A DNA stretch of 64,000 nt from Pseudomonas sp. UBA6562. Lineage in GTDB: Bacteria; Pseudomonadota; Gammaproteobacteria; Pseudomonadales; Pseudomonadaceae. Under the pieces are notes generated by a model, which was given only the letters and a program-made list of their open reading frames with translations, made no database searches and had not been told where the DNA came from. The translations under genes were made by a program, and so were the position numbers. Every line of letters begins with the position of its first letter. Position 1 is the stretch's first letter. The DNA is taken from assembly GCF_002434265.1 (NCBI RefSeq), contig NZ_DJJS01000008.1, positions 417,667 through 481,666 on the forward strand, read 5' to 3'. This document shows, in pieces, positions 15,723-24,828 of the stretch.

Positions 15723-16910
15723 TTAACGATTGGTGTCGGGCGCCGGCGTCTGCACGGGCTCGTCTGGTGCGACGGCACTGGGCTCGGTGCCGTCGCCAGG
15801 TGGTGTGCTGCCCTGGGACGCAGCGGGTGCGGGGTCGGCAGGAGCGCTCTGGGCGGGTTCGGTAGTGGAGGCACCCGGCGTCGCAGGGCTGGAGCGATAG
15901 TCGGCGCGGCGCTTGAGCTGGAATTCGCGCACGGCGGAGTTATGGTCGTCCAAATCATCGGAGAATACATGGCTGCCATCACCCCGTGCCACGAAATACA
16001 AGCTGCTGCCGTCGGCCGGATTGAGCGCGGCATGGATCGCCTCGCGCCCGACCATGGCGATCGGCGTAGGCGGCAACCCGGTCATGGTGTAGGTGTTGTA
16101 GGGCGTAGGCTCGCGCAGGTCGGCACGGGTGATGCGACCGTTGTAGCGCTCACCCATGCCGTAGATGACCGTGGGGTCGGTCTGCAACATCATGCCCAGG
16201 CGCAGACGGCGGATGAATACGCCGGCGATCTGCCCACGCTCTTGCGGGATACCGGTTTCCTTTTCTACCAGCGAAGCCATGATCAGGGCCTGGTATGGGT
16301 CACGGTAAGGCAGGCCGGTGGCGCGCTCGGCCCACTCCTTGGCCAGCACCTCGTCCAGACGTTGGTAAGCCTGCTGCAACAGTTCGACATCGGTCATGCC
16401 GCGCACGAACCGATAGGTATCGGGGAAGAAACGCCCCTCGGGGAACACACCAGAGTGGCCGAGCTTTTCCATTACCTCGGTGTCGCTCAGACCTTCGAGC
16501 GTGTGCTCGAGGGTGTCATGGCGAGCCAATGCCGAACGCACCTGACGGAAGTTCCAGCCTTCGACCAGCGTGAGGGTGTACTGCACCACATCGCCCCGGC
16601 GCCAGGCGCCGAACAACTCGCCCATGGTCATGCCCGGCGTCAACCGATATTCACCGGTGTGCAGGGCGGTGTCGGCCATGTTGAAGCGCCAATACAAACG
16701 TAGCCACATGGCCTCGTCGAGCAGCCCCTCGCTCTGCATGCGGTAGAACATGCGGTTGGGCGTGGTGCCGGCGGGCACTTCGAGCATGCGCTCTTCGCTC
16801 AACTGGAGCGGCTGGTCGACCACCGACTGGACCTTCCAGGCCGCCCAGCCAAACGTCAGGCCGGCCAGCACCAGGCCTATTTCCAGGAGCAGGAGGATTT
16901 TACGTCTCAC
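15723..16910 (-). CDS. mltG: Endolytic murein transglycosylase MltG (YceG)
   Basis: A 395-aa inner-membrane protein that cuts nascent glycan strands. One N-terminal membrane helix (residues 4-24) is followed by the LysM-like part and the catalytic domain; the catalytic Glu lies in ASLVEKETG (Glu218, as in E. coli). The C-terminal 50 residues are Pro/Ala/Ser/Thr-rich and probably disordered, longer than in many homologues. The start codon is GTG, 3 bp after the pabC stop. Confidence 0.93.
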   Translation of the reverse strand: MRRKILLLLEIGLVLAGLTFGWAAWKVQSVVDQPLQLSEERMLEVPAGTTPNRMFYRMQSEGLLDEAMWLRLYWRFNMADTALHTGEYRLTPGMTMGELFGAWRRGDVVQYTLTLVEGWNFRQVRSALARHDTLEHTLEGLSDTEVMEKLGHSGVFPEGRFFPDTYRFVRGMTDVELLQQAYQRLDEVLAKEWAERATGLPYRDPYQALIMASLVEKETGIPQERGQIAGVFIRRLRLGMMLQTDPTVIYGMGERYNGRITRADLREPTPYNTYTMTGLPPTPIAMVGREAIHAALNPADGSSLYFVARGDGSHVFSDDLDDHNSAVREFQLKRRADYRSSPATPGASTTEPAQSAPADPAPAASQGSTPPGDGTEPSAVAPDEPVQTPAPDTNR

Positions 16911-16913
16911 GAA

Positions 16914-17729
16914 TCAGGTTTCCAGTAGCGTACGGGCAAAGGCCTGCAGTTTACGGGTGAGCGGGCCCGGCGACCAGTTCAGCGTATCCAGGGCACGCAC
17001 TGGCCAAATACCATAAACGCTGTTGCAGACGAACACTTCGTCGGCCTGCTCCAACGCTGCCGTCGAGACCTCGCCTACCTGCACCTCGATGCCCAGGGCC
17101 GACGCGTGCGCGATCAAGACACCGCGCATCACGCCAGCCACGCCGCAGCGGGACAGGTCGGCGGTCAGCAGCCGACCGTGGCTGACCAAGAACAGGTTGC
17201 TGTACACACCCTCTATGACCCGACCCTGAATGTCGCGCATCAAGCCTTCGGCGTGCTCGGCGTCCTGCCACTCTGCGCGGGCCAGCACCTGCTCCAGACG
17301 ATTGAGGTGCTTGAGGCCCGCCAACAAAGGTTGCTCGGCCAGGCGCGTGCGGCAGGGGTACAGCCGTACGCCGGCCTCGGCATGGGCCTCGGGATAGTCG
17401 GGCAAAGGGGCAGCTTGCAGGATGCGACGCGGTGCGGCAGCCGGCGCGCTGGCATAACCGCGTTGGCTATCGCCGCGCGTGAGGATCAGCTTGGCCACAC
17501 CCTGGTCGAGTGCGCTGGCATAACGCAGGATTTCCTCGCGTATCAGCGCGATGTCGGCGGGAATGTGCAGACGTTGACAGCCCTGCGCCAGCCGCGCGAG
17601 GTGTGCGTCGAGCAAACTCGGCCGCCCTCCTCGCACGGCGATGGTCTCGAACAGACCATCGCCGTAGGCCAAACCCCGATTCTGCAAGTTCAGTGCAGTC
17701 GCCGGCTGACCGTCGATCCAACTGTGCAT
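16914..17729 (-). CDS. pabC: Aminodeoxychorismate lyase
   Basis: A 271-aa fold-type IV PLP enzyme that releases 4-aminobenzoate for folate synthesis. The NRGLAYGDGLFET block near residue 17-30, the RLEQVLARAEW segment and EGVYSNLFLV near residue 175 are typical of PabC/branched-chain aminotransferase-like lyases. The start ATG shares one base with the fabF stop (TGATG), and mltG starts 3 bp after its stop, the common pabC-mltG-tmk-holB order. Confidence 0.92.
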   Translation of the reverse strand: MHSWIDGQPATALNLQNRGLAYGDGLFETIAVRGGRPSLLDAHLARLAQGCQRLHIPADIALIREEILRYASALDQGVAKLILTRGDSQRGYASAPAAAPRRILQAAPLPDYPEAHAEAGVRLYPCRTRLAEQPLLAGLKHLNRLEQVLARAEWQDAEHAEGLMRDIQGRVIEGVYSNLFLVSHGRLLTADLSRCGVAGVMRGVLIAHASALGIEVQVGEVSTAALEQADEVFVCNSVYGIWPVRALDTLNWSPGPLTRKLQAFARTLLET

Positions 17730-18973
17730 CAGCCAGGGAACCTGCGGAACACCAGCGAGCCATTGGTGCCGCCAAAGCCGAAGGAGTTGGACAGCACCAC
17801 GTCGATCGGCATGCTACGCGCCTGGTGCGGCACGAAGTCCAAGTCGCAACCTTCGTCCGGTTCGTCCAGGTTGATGGTGGGCGGCGCCATCTGACTGTTG
17901 ATCGCCAGCACGCTGAAAATCGCCTCTACAGCGCCAGCAGCGCCCAGCAAGTGGCCGGTCATCGACTTGGTCGAGCTGACGGCGACGCTATAGGCATGCT
18001 CGCCGAATACCCGCTTGATCGCCGACACTTCGGCGAGGTCGCCGGCAGGTGTCGACGTGCCATGGGCATTGATGTAGCTGACTTCATGGGGTGCCACACC
18101 GGCATCGCGCAAGGCATTGGCCATGCAGCGCGCAGCGCCCTCGCCGTCTTCGGGTGGAGAGGTCATGTGGAAAGCGTCGCCGCTCATGCCGAAGCCAACC
18201 AGCTCGGCATAAATGGTCGCGCCGCGCGCTTGGGCGTGACCGAGCTCTTCGAGCACCAGCGCACCGGCACCGTCGGACAGTACGAAACCGTCGCGCCCCT
18301 TGTCCCAAGGCCGGCTCGCCCGGGTCGGTTCGTCGTTGCGGGTGGACAAGGCACGCGAGGCACCGAAGCCCCCCATACCCAAACCGCAAGCCGCCATTTC
18401 GGCACCACCGGCGATCATCACGTCGGCTTCGCCATAGGCGATGTTGCGCGCAGCCATGCCGATGCAATGCGTGCCTGTGGTGCAGGCCGTGGAAACGGCG
18501 TAGTTAGGGCCTTGCAGCCCCAGATGGATGGACAGAAAGCCCGAGATCATGTTGATGATCGAACCTGGGACGAAGAACGGCGAGATCCGCCGCGGGCCTT
18601 GCTCGTGCAAGGTCCGGCTGGTTTCTTCGATATTGGTCAGCCCGCCGATGCCCGACCCCATCGCCACGCCGACGCGCTCGCGGTTCTCATCGGTGATGTC
18701 CAGCCCGGCATTGCGTACCGCCTGAAAACCGGCCGCCAGGCCATACTGGATGAACAGGTCGAGCTTACGGGCTTCTTTGGGCGACAAGTACTGCTCGACT
18801 TCGAAGCCCTTGACCGAACCGCCGAAACGGGTGGAGTAGGCAGACAGATCGGTATGCTCGATCGGACCGATACCACTGCGACCGGCCAGAATACCCTGCC
18901 ATGTGCTCGGCACATCGGTGCCCAGTGGCGACAGCATCCCCATACCGGTGACCACGACGCGTCTACGCGACAC
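17729..18973 (-). CDS. fabF: Beta-ketoacyl-ACP synthase II
   Basis: A 414-aa condensing enzyme extending acyl-ACP with malonyl-ACP. The Cys-His-His triad is visible: Cys164 in STACTTGTHC, one His in NAHGTSTPAGD and one in STKSMTGHLLGAAG. The GTG start at 18973 is preceded by AGGAG at a suitable distance. A terminator lies between acpP and fabF, so fabF is read by partial read-through or from its own promoter. Confidence 0.97.
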   Translation of the reverse strand: MSRRRVVVTGMGMLSPLGTDVPSTWQGILAGRSGIGPIEHTDLSAYSTRFGGSVKGFEVEQYLSPKEARKLDLFIQYGLAAGFQAVRNAGLDITDENRERVGVAMGSGIGGLTNIEETSRTLHEQGPRRISPFFVPGSIINMISGFLSIHLGLQGPNYAVSTACTTGTHCIGMAARNIAYGEADVMIAGGAEMAACGLGMGGFGASRALSTRNDEPTRASRPWDKGRDGFVLSDGAGALVLEELGHAQARGATIYAELVGFGMSGDAFHMTSPPEDGEGAARCMANALRDAGVAPHEVSYINAHGTSTPAGDLAEVSAIKRVFGEHAYSVAVSSTKSMTGHLLGAAGAVEAIFSVLAINSQMAPPTINLDEPDEGCDLDFVPHQARSMPIDVVLSNSFGFGGTNGSLVFRRFPG

Positions 18974-19010
18974 AGAACTCTCCTTTTGAAATAACTACTG
19001 TTCTCGCAAA

Positions 19011-19047
19011 GAAAAAACCGCACGCCAGTGACGGCAGTGCGGTTTTT
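19011..19047 (-). terminator. Terminator/attenuator after acpP
   Basis: AAAAACCGCAC/GTGCGGTTTTTT stem with a 13-nt inner loop followed by T-rich sequence, between acpP and fabF. It would let acpP be made in excess of fabF. Confidence 0.8.
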
Positions 19048-19076
19048 CTCGACAAGAAGCGTCGACTACAAACGGC

Positions 19077-19316
19077 TTAAGCAGCCTGGTGATTATTGAT
19101 GTAGTCGATGGCAGATTGTACGGTAGTGATTTTTTCAGCTTCTTCGTCAGGAATCTCGGTTTCGAATTCCTCTTCCAGAGCCATCACCAGCTCAACAGTG
19201 TCAAGCGAATCGGCACCCAGGTCGTCGACGAAAGACTTCTCGTTGGTCACTTCTTCTTCTTTGACGCCCAGTTGCTCGGCAACGATTTTCTTGACGCGTT
19301 CTTCGATGGTGCTCAT
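19077..19316 (-). CDS. acpP: Acyl carrier protein
   Basis: A 79-aa acidic four-helix carrier. Ser37 in the DSL motif of LGADSLDTVELVMALE takes the 4'-phosphopantetheine arm. It is encoded between fabG and fabF. It has its own predicted promoter upstream (19368-19395) and a terminator downstream, consistent with the very high level of ACP in cells. Confidence 0.98.
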   Translation of the reverse strand: MSTIEERVKKIVAEQLGVKEEEVTNEKSFVDDLGADSLDTVELVMALEEEFETEIPDEEAEKITTVQSAIDYINNHQAA

Positions 19317-19367
19317 ACCTTGTTTTCACTCCTAATGGACATATGTCAGGCAGCTGACCGGTGAGTA

Positions 19368-19395
19368 ATTTTATAGAAAGACGCCTGCTTTTCAA
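19368..19395 (-). promoter_or_regulatory. Sigma-70 promoter of acpP
   Basis: On the minus strand TTGAAA (19390-19395), a 16-nt spacer and TAAAAT (19368-19373) lie about 50 nt upstream of the acpP start codon. Confidence 0.6.
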
Positions 19396-19517
19396 GCTTA
19401 ATGCGTCACCTCGTGGTCACCCGACCCGCCGCCTGGAATCTGGATGCAGCTTTATAACGGATTTTGAGGGCGCAGTCTGGCTATTTTTCCGCGCAATCCG
19501 TCACATTGAATTGCTGG

Positions 19518-20258
19518 TTACATGTACATCCCGCCGTTCACGGGTACGGTAGCACCCGTGACATAGGCGGCGCCTTCGGACGCCAAGAAAGACACCACAT
19601 TGGCGATTTCCTGCGCTTGACCCAGGCGACCCAGGGGAATCTGGGTCTGCAGGGATTCGCGTTGCGCCTCTGGCAATTCACGCGTCATGTCGGTGTCGAT
19701 GAAACCTGGCGTCACCGAATTGACCGTGATGTTGCGCGAGCCGACCTCACGCGCCAGGGCGCGACTGAAGCCTTCTAGGCCCGCCTTGGCAGCGGCGTAG
19801 TTGACCTGGCCGGCGTTGCCCATGGCCCCGACCACCGAGCCGATGCTGATGATACGACCCCACTTGGCCTTGGTCATGCCGCGCAGCACGCCCTTGGACA
19901 GACGGTAAAGGCTGTTGAGGTTGGTGTCGATGACATCGAACCACTCGTCGTCTTTCATGCGCAGCATCAGGTTGTCACGCGTGATGCCGGCGTTGTTGAC
20001 CAGGATGGTCGGCGCACCGAACTGCTCGCCGATGGCGGCAAGCACAGCGGCTACGGACTCGTCACTGGTGACGTTGAGCGCCATGCCGGTACCGGCGACA
20101 CCGTGCTCTTTGAGGGTCTCGGCGATACGCTGAGCGCCCGATTCGGACGTGGCCGTACCGATCACGGTGGCGCCCTGACGGCCCAGTTCGAGCGCGATGG
20201 CTTGACCGATACCACGGCTGGCACCAGTGACGAGGGCGACTTTACCTTGCAGGCTCAT
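19518..20258 (-). CDS. fabG: 3-oxoacyl-ACP reductase
   Basis: A 246-aa short-chain dehydrogenase that reduces beta-ketoacyl-ACP with NADPH. The nucleotide motif TGASRGIG is at residues 11-18 and NNAG at 88-91; the catalytic Ser141, Tyr154 and Lys158 (YAAAK) are all present. It lies 16 bp after fabD in the fatty-acid operon. Confidence 0.97.
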   Translation of the reverse strand: MSLQGKVALVTGASRGIGQAIALELGRQGATVIGTATSESGAQRIAETLKEHGVAGTGMALNVTSDESVAAVLAAIGEQFGAPTILVNNAGITRDNLMLRMKDDEWFDVIDTNLNSLYRLSKGVLRGMTKAKWGRIISIGSVVGAMGNAGQVNYAAAKAGLEGFSRALAREVGSRNITVNSVTPGFIDTDMTRELPEAQRESLQTQIPLGRLGQAQEIANVVSFLASEGAAYVTGATVPVNGGMYM

Positions 20259-20274
20259 GCAAGCTTCTCCTAGA

Positions 20275-21213
20275 TCAGGCCAACGCCGCGCGGGTGGCGG
20301 CGAAGGCTTCAGGGGTATTGAGGTTGTAGGTGGTCACGCCATCGGCGCACCGTTTGTTCAAACCGGCCAGGACCTTGCCCGGGCCGCACTCCACCAGGTT
20401 GACCGCACCTTGCGCGGCCAGCGTCTGCACGCACTCGACCCAGCGCACGGGCTGATAAAGCTGGGCCAGCAGGTCTTGCTTGAGGGTGTCGAGGTCGCGA
20501 GGGACGGTTGCGCTGACGTTCTGCACCAGAGGAATCGCCGGGGCTTTCCAGTCGATGGCGTTTACCGCTTCGGCAAAACGCTCGGCGGCAGGCTTCATCA
20601 GCGCACAGTGCGACGGCACGCTGACCGCCAGCGGCAGCGCGCGCTTGGCGCCGGCGGCCTTGCACAGCTCGATGGCGCGATCCACCGCAGCCTTTTCGCC
20701 CGCGATGACCACCTGCCCTGGGGAATTGAAGTTCACCGCGCTGACGACCTGACCTTCGGCGGCCTGGGCGCACAGTTCGATCACGTTCGCGTCGTCCAGG
20801 CCGAGAATCGCCGCCATGCCACCCTGCCCCGCAGGCACGGCGTCCTGCATGAGCTGCCCACGGCGTTCGACCAGGCGTACGGCTTCGGCCAGGGTCAAGC
20901 AGCCAGCCACCACCAGGGCGCTGTACTCGCCCAGGCTGTGACCGGCGACGAACGCGGGACGGGCGTCGCACTGCTCTTGCCACAGACGCCACAGCGCGAC
21001 CGAAGCGGTCAGGATGGCGGGCTGGGTTTTGTCGGTTTGCGCCAACTGCTCTTCAGGGCCTTCCTGAATCAGTTTCCACAGGTCGTAGCCCAGCGCGGCC
21101 GAGGCCTCCTTGAAGGTTTCGACGATGCAGGGATGCTGCGCACCGAGTTCGGCGAGCATGCCCAGCGATTGGGAACCTTGCCCTGGAAAGACGAATGCGA
21201 GGGTTGCAGACAT
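20275..21213 (-). CDS. fabD: Malonyl-CoA:ACP transacylase
   Basis: A 312-aa acyltransferase that loads malonate onto ACP. The N-terminal GQGSQSLGM motif (residues 11-19) and the nucleophile elbow GHSLGEYS with Ser93 are intact. It lies between plsX (126 bp upstream) and fabG (16 bp downstream). Confidence 0.97.
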   Translation of the reverse strand: MSATLAFVFPGQGSQSLGMLAELGAQHPCIVETFKEASAALGYDLWKLIQEGPEEQLAQTDKTQPAILTASVALWRLWQEQCDARPAFVAGHSLGEYSALVVAGCLTLAEAVRLVERRGQLMQDAVPAGQGGMAAILGLDDANVIELCAQAAEGQVVSAVNFNSPGQVVIAGEKAAVDRAIELCKAAGAKRALPLAVSVPSHCALMKPAAERFAEAVNAIDWKAPAIPLVQNVSATVPRDLDTLKQDLLAQLYQPVRWVECVQTLAAQGAVNLVECGPGKVLAGLNKRCADGVTTYNLNTPEAFAATRAALA

Positions 21214-21339
21214 GGAACAGGCCCTTATGAAGAAGTCATCGATGTACGTAATCAGGCACTGGGCCTGACAGTCAGTCTGAAAACTTGGATGTAGAGGTCG
21301 ACCAAGCGGTCACATTTAATCATTCAGCGATGTCATTGC

Positions 21340-22350
21340 CTAAGGCAAATGCCCTTCGAGAAGACCCGACAGGCGCTGCGGCAGGTTCACATGAATTTCG
21401 ACCAACGCTCGCTCGATCGCGCTTTGGAAACCCTGCACGCCAGTCGAACCATGGCTTTTGATCACGATGCCTTGCAAACCCAGCAGGCTCGCACCGTTGT
21501 GCCGAGCAGGCGCCAGATCCGCCTTCAAGCGTTTGAGCAATGGCAAGGCCAGCAGGCCTGCCAAGCGTGCCAGCAACCCCTGGCGAAACAAGGCCTGCAG
21601 ACGCTCGGCAATCATGCCGACCAAGCCTTCGCTGGATTTGAGCACGGCATTGCCGACGAACCCGTCGCACACCACCACATCCGCTTCGCCACGGTACAGC
21701 CCATCGCCTTCCACGAACCCCACATAGTTGAGGTTGCCGGCTTCGCCGAGCAATGCTGCGGCTTGCCTGACCTGCTGGTTGCCCTTGATGTCCTCGCTGC
21801 CACAGTTGAGCAAGCCGACGCGTGGTTGCTCGATCCCCAGCGCCTGCGCCGCTACCGAACCCATGACGGCGAACTGGTAGAGCTGCTGCGCGGTGCAATC
21901 GACGTTGGCGCCCAGATCCAGCAACTGGCAGAAGCCGCCGCGCGTGGGAATGGCCGCCACCATGGCTGGACGGTCGATGCCTGGCAGCGTCTTCAAGACA
22001 AAACGCGACAACGCCATCAGTGCGCCCGTATTGCCAGCACTGACGCACGCCTGGGCTTTGCCGTCGCGCACCAGCTCCAGCGCCACGCGCATCGAAGAAT
22101 CCGGCTTACCCCGCAGTGCCTGGCTGGGCCGCTCGTCCATACCGACCGCTTCGCTGGCTGCGACGATTTGCAGGCGCGCGCGTTCGGCGGCAGGCAAGCC
22201 ACTGACAAGCGGTTCGATAAGGGAAGGTTGGCCGACGAGGGCCAGGTACAGCGAGGGCGTAGCTTTGAGGCAGGCGATGCTCGCCTGAACAATGAGACGG
22301 GGACCGAAGTCCCCGCCCATCGTATCGATCGCGACGATCGGAGCGGACAA
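21340..22350 (-). CDS. plsX: Phosphate acyltransferase PlsX
   Basis: A 336-aa peripheral membrane enzyme that makes acyl-phosphate from acyl-ACP, the first step of phospholipid synthesis by the PlsX/Y route. The AIDTMGGDFGP start and the GNTGALMALSRF segment are hallmarks of PlsX. The start codon appears to be TTG at 22350, 3 bp after the rpmF stop, which points to translational coupling with the ribosomal protein gene. Confidence 0.95.
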   Translation of the reverse strand: MSAPIVAIDTMGGDFGPRLIVQASIACLKATPSLYLALVGQPSLIEPLVSGLPAAERARLQIVAASEAVGMDERPSQALRGKPDSSMRVALELVRDGKAQACVSAGNTGALMALSRFVLKTLPGIDRPAMVAAIPTRGGFCQLLDLGANVDCTAQQLYQFAVMGSVAAQALGIEQPRVGLLNCGSEDIKGNQQVRQAAALLGEAGNLNYVGFVEGDGLYRGEADVVVCDGFVGNAVLKSSEGLVGMIAERLQALFRQGLLARLAGLLALPLLKRLKADLAPARHNGASLLGLQGIVIKSHGSTGVQGFQSAIERALVEIHVNLPQRLSGLLEGHLP

Positions 22351-22353
22351 GAT

Positions 22354-22536
22354 TTACTCGTCAGCGCCCTTGTCGATCACTTTGCGGCCACGGTATACGC
22401 CTTCTGGCGAAACGTGGTGGCGCAGGTGAACTTCGCCGGTGCTCTTGTCTACCGACAGCGCGTTTTCCGACAGGGCGTCGTGCGAACGGCGCATGTCACG
22501 GGCAGAGCGGGATTTTTTGTTCTGCTGAACAGCCAT
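22354..22536 (-). CDS. rpmF: 50S ribosomal protein L32
   Basis: A 60-aa basic protein beginning MAVQQNKKSRSARDMRRSHD, typical of L32. The Cys pairs of zinc-binding L32 forms are absent, so this is the non-zinc (C-minus) type. It lies between yceD and plsX, the conserved proteobacterial order linking translation with lipid synthesis. Confidence 0.97.
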   Translation of the reverse strand: MAVQQNKKSRSARDMRRSHDALSENALSVDKSTGEVHLRHHVSPEGVYRGRKVIDKGADE

Positions 22537-22549
22537 AATTGATTAACTC

Positions 22550-23077
22550 CTAAACGTTTGGGTCACGCTTTAACTGCGCCAAAACACTGAACGGGTTGGA
22601 CCGCGATACCTCGTCCTTGCCCGGCTCGGGCTCATCTGCACCGGCCGGCTGCTGGCATTCTTCCGGATGATGAGCAGGCACGATTGGCAGAGCGAGCAAC
22701 AGCTCTTCTTCGATCAGCGCCTGCAGATCCAAAGGATCTTCGCCCAGTTCCAGCACGTCATAGCCTTTCGGCAACGACTGGGTATTCGCACCCTCCTTCA
22801 CCACGGCGTAGGTACATTCGCTATGGATCGGCAGGGTGACCAGCTCAAGACAACGCTGGCAAACCATCTTGACTTCGACATCCAGCGCGGTGTGGACAAC
22901 CACCGTGTGCTGTTCGTCTCGTTCAAAATCGAACTTCGCCTGCACCGTACCGACATTGTCGGAAAGCGGGTCGCAGAGTCTTTCCAAATCAGCGAGTGGC
23001 AGCGAACCTTGAAGGGTTACGCCGCGATCGGCCAATTTGCGCGGGTCAACGTGAGGTGGAATCGGGTCATTCAACAT
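22550..23077 (-). CDS. yceD: YceD/DUF177 family protein (23S rRNA accumulation)
   Basis: A 175-aa member of the DUF177 family, which in E. coli and plants is linked to 23S rRNA accumulation. The segment MVCQRCLELVTLPIHSECTY carries a CxxC-type pair (about residues 75-78), as is usual for the family, and the acidic C-terminus ends in NPFSVLAQLKRDPN. It is the first gene of the yceD-rpmF-plsX run. No Shine-Dalgarno sequence precedes the ATG, and the predicted transcription start is only a few bases upstream. Confidence 0.9.
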   Translation of the reverse strand: MLNDPIPPHVDPRKLADRGVTLQGSLPLADLERLCDPLSDNVGTVQAKFDFERDEQHTVVVHTALDVEVKMVCQRCLELVTLPIHSECTYAVVKEGANTQSLPKGYDVLELGEDPLDLQALIEEELLLALPIVPAHHPEECQQPAGADEPEPGKDEVSRSNPFSVLAQLKRDPNV

Positions 23078-23086
23078 AGGCGCAGC

Positions 23087-23115
23087 ATTCTAGGGACGCC
23101 CCCTACTCCTGTCAA
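23087..23115 (-). promoter_or_regulatory. Consensus sigma-70 promoter of yceD-rpmF-plsX
   Basis: On the minus strand TTGACA (23110-23115), a 17-nt spacer and TAGAAT (23087-23092). The expected start site, about 23080, is only some 3 nt before the yceD ATG at 23077. Confidence 0.8.
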
Positions 23116-23171
23116 AGGAAATTAGGCGGCATGTCGCATGTTAGGATCGGCCACCCGCTTCGGAGACCACC

Positions 23172-23750
23172 ATGCTTCCTTTATTACTGGCTTCCAGCTC
23201 GCCCTATCGCCGCGAACTGCTGCAACGCTTGCGCCTGCCGTTCACCTGCGCGAGCCCCGACCTGGACGAGCGCCGCCTCGATCGGGAACCGGCCGCCGCG
23301 CTGGTCCAGCGACTGGCCCAGGCCAAGGCGCGCGCCTTGGCCGACAGCCATCCGGACCACCTGATCATCGGTTCCGACCAAGTCGCTGTGCTGGGCGAGC
23401 AGATCCTGGGCAAGCCGCATACCGTCGAGCGCGCCTGCGAACAATTGCTCGCCGCCAGCGGCCGCTCGGTCACTTTTCTTACGGGCTTGGCCTTGCTGAA
23501 CTCGGCGACCGGTCACTGCCAGGTCGACTGCATCGCCTTCACGGTCACCTTCCGCACTCTGGATCGCGCATGCATCGAGCGCTATGTCGAAGCCGAGCGG
23601 CCGCTCGACTGCGCCGGCAGCTTCAAGGCCGAAGGTCTAGGCATCAGTCTTTTCCAGCGCATGCAAGGGGACGACCCCACCAGCCTGATTGGTCTGCCGC
23701 TGATTCGCCTGGTGGATATGCTGCTGGCCGAACAGGTGCGCATTCCCTGA
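23172..23750 (+). CDS. Maf-family nucleoside triphosphate pyrophosphatase (YceF type)
   Basis: A 192-aa house-cleaning pyrophosphatase that hydrolyses modified nucleotides; YceF-type members prefer m7GTP. The N-terminal LASSSPYRRELL motif and the GSDQVAVLGEQILGKP block with its catalytic acid are those of the Maf family. It is transcribed divergently from yceD and lies 62 bp from the convergent sppA. The subfamily is inferred from synteny with yceD-rpmF. Confidence 0.9.
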   Translation: MLPLLLASSSPYRRELLQRLRLPFTCASPDLDERRLDREPAAALVQRLAQAKARALADSHPDHLIIGSDQVAVLGEQILGKPHTVERACEQLLAASGRSVTFLTGLALLNSATGHCQVDCIAFTVTFRTLDRACIERYVEAERPLDCAGSFKAEGLGISLFQRMQGDDPTSLIGLPLIRLVDMLLAEQVRIP

Positions 23751-23811
23751 ATGCGAAACGGAGCGCGCCGTGATGACGACGCGCCCCGCTCATGGATCGC
23801 CTTCGCCGCCC

Positions 23812-24810
23812 TTAACGCAAAGTTGGCCCCTGTAAGCCCATCCACAGCGCCAAGCGCTCGGCCATGCTGGTACCGATGCGCTTGGAGAAGCGGTCGAACG
23901 GCGACTCCTGCACGGTAAAGTCGACCAACTCCTTCTCGCCCACCACCTCGCGCGCTACATAACTGGCACTACCCAGACCATCCACCAGGCCCAGCGCCTT
24001 GGCCTGCTCGCCGGTCCAGACCAGGCCGCTGAACAGCTCGGGATGCTCCTTGTCCTTGAGCCGATCACCCCGACCTTGCTTGACCATGGCGATGAACTGC
24101 TGGTGCGTGGTGTTCAGCACGCCTTGCCAGAAGGCCGTCTCGTCCGGCTTTTGCGGCGAGAACGGATCGAGGAAGGCCTTGTGTTCGCCTGAGGTGTACA
24201 GCCGCCGCTCGACGCCCAGCTTCTCCATGGTGCCTACGAAGCCATAGCCTGCTGCGGTGACGCCGATCGATCCGACTAAGCTGGCCTTGTCGGCATAGAT
24301 CTCGTCGGCAGCACTGGCAATGTAGTACGCCCCGGAGGCGCCCAGGTCGGCGATCACCGCGTACAGCTTGATGTCCGGATGCTCGCCGCGCAGACGACGG
24401 ATTTCGTCGTAGACATAGCCCGACTGCACCGGGCTGCCACCAGGGCTGTTTATACGCAGCACCACCGCTTTGGTATTGGCGTCCTCGAAGGCCTCGCGCA
24501 GGCCTTTGACCAGATTGTCGGCACTGGCAGGCTCCCGATCGGCGATCACGCCTTGCAGCTCCACCAGCGCGGTGTGGCTGGTGCCGCGCTTGGCGGAGCC
24601 GTCGAAATCCAGCAGCGGCGTGAACAGCGCCAGCAGGCCGAACAGGTAGGCGAAGGTCAGGAGCTTGAAGAAGATGCCCCAACGTCGCGCTCGCCGCTGT
24701 TCCTGGACGCTGGCGAGCAGGGTCTTCTCCAGAAGCTTCCAGCTCTTGCGGTCCTCGTCGTTGCGGCCTTCGTCGCCTTGCGACTCGGGGGATTTCCATA
24801 GATCGGGCAT
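23812..24810 (-). CDS. sppA: Signal peptide peptidase SppA (short, 36K type)
   Basis: A 332-aa inner-membrane serine protease that degrades cleaved signal peptides. One N-terminal membrane helix (about residues 46-66) anchors a periplasmic ClpP-like domain. The Ser/Lys dyad is visible: Ser159 in DLGASGAYYIA and a Lys in YADKASLVGSIGV (about 175). The length is that of the single-domain type, not the 618-aa E. coli form. It lies 18 bp after the HAD gene on the same strand. Confidence 0.92.
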   Translation of the reverse strand: MPDLWKSPESQGDEGRNDEDRKSWKLLEKTLLASVQEQRRARRWGIFFKLLTFAYLFGLLALFTPLLDFDGSAKRGTSHTALVELQGVIADREPASADNLVKGLREAFEDANTKAVVLRINSPGGSPVQSGYVYDEIRRLRGEHPDIKLYAVIADLGASGAYYIASAADEIYADKASLVGSIGVTAAGYGFVGTMEKLGVERRLYTSGEHKAFLDPFSPQKPDETAFWQGVLNTTHQQFIAMVKQGRGDRLKDKEHPELFSGLVWTGEQAKALGLVDGLGSASYVAREVVGEKELVDFTVQESPFDRFSKRIGTSMAERLALWMGLQGPTLR

Positions 24811-24828
24811 GCCTACCTACCTCGAGCG

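Noticed and set aside
15399..16703. A 434-codon plus-strand frame across tmk and mltG
   Set aside because: It spans two well-supported genes on the other strand and has no similarity of its own.
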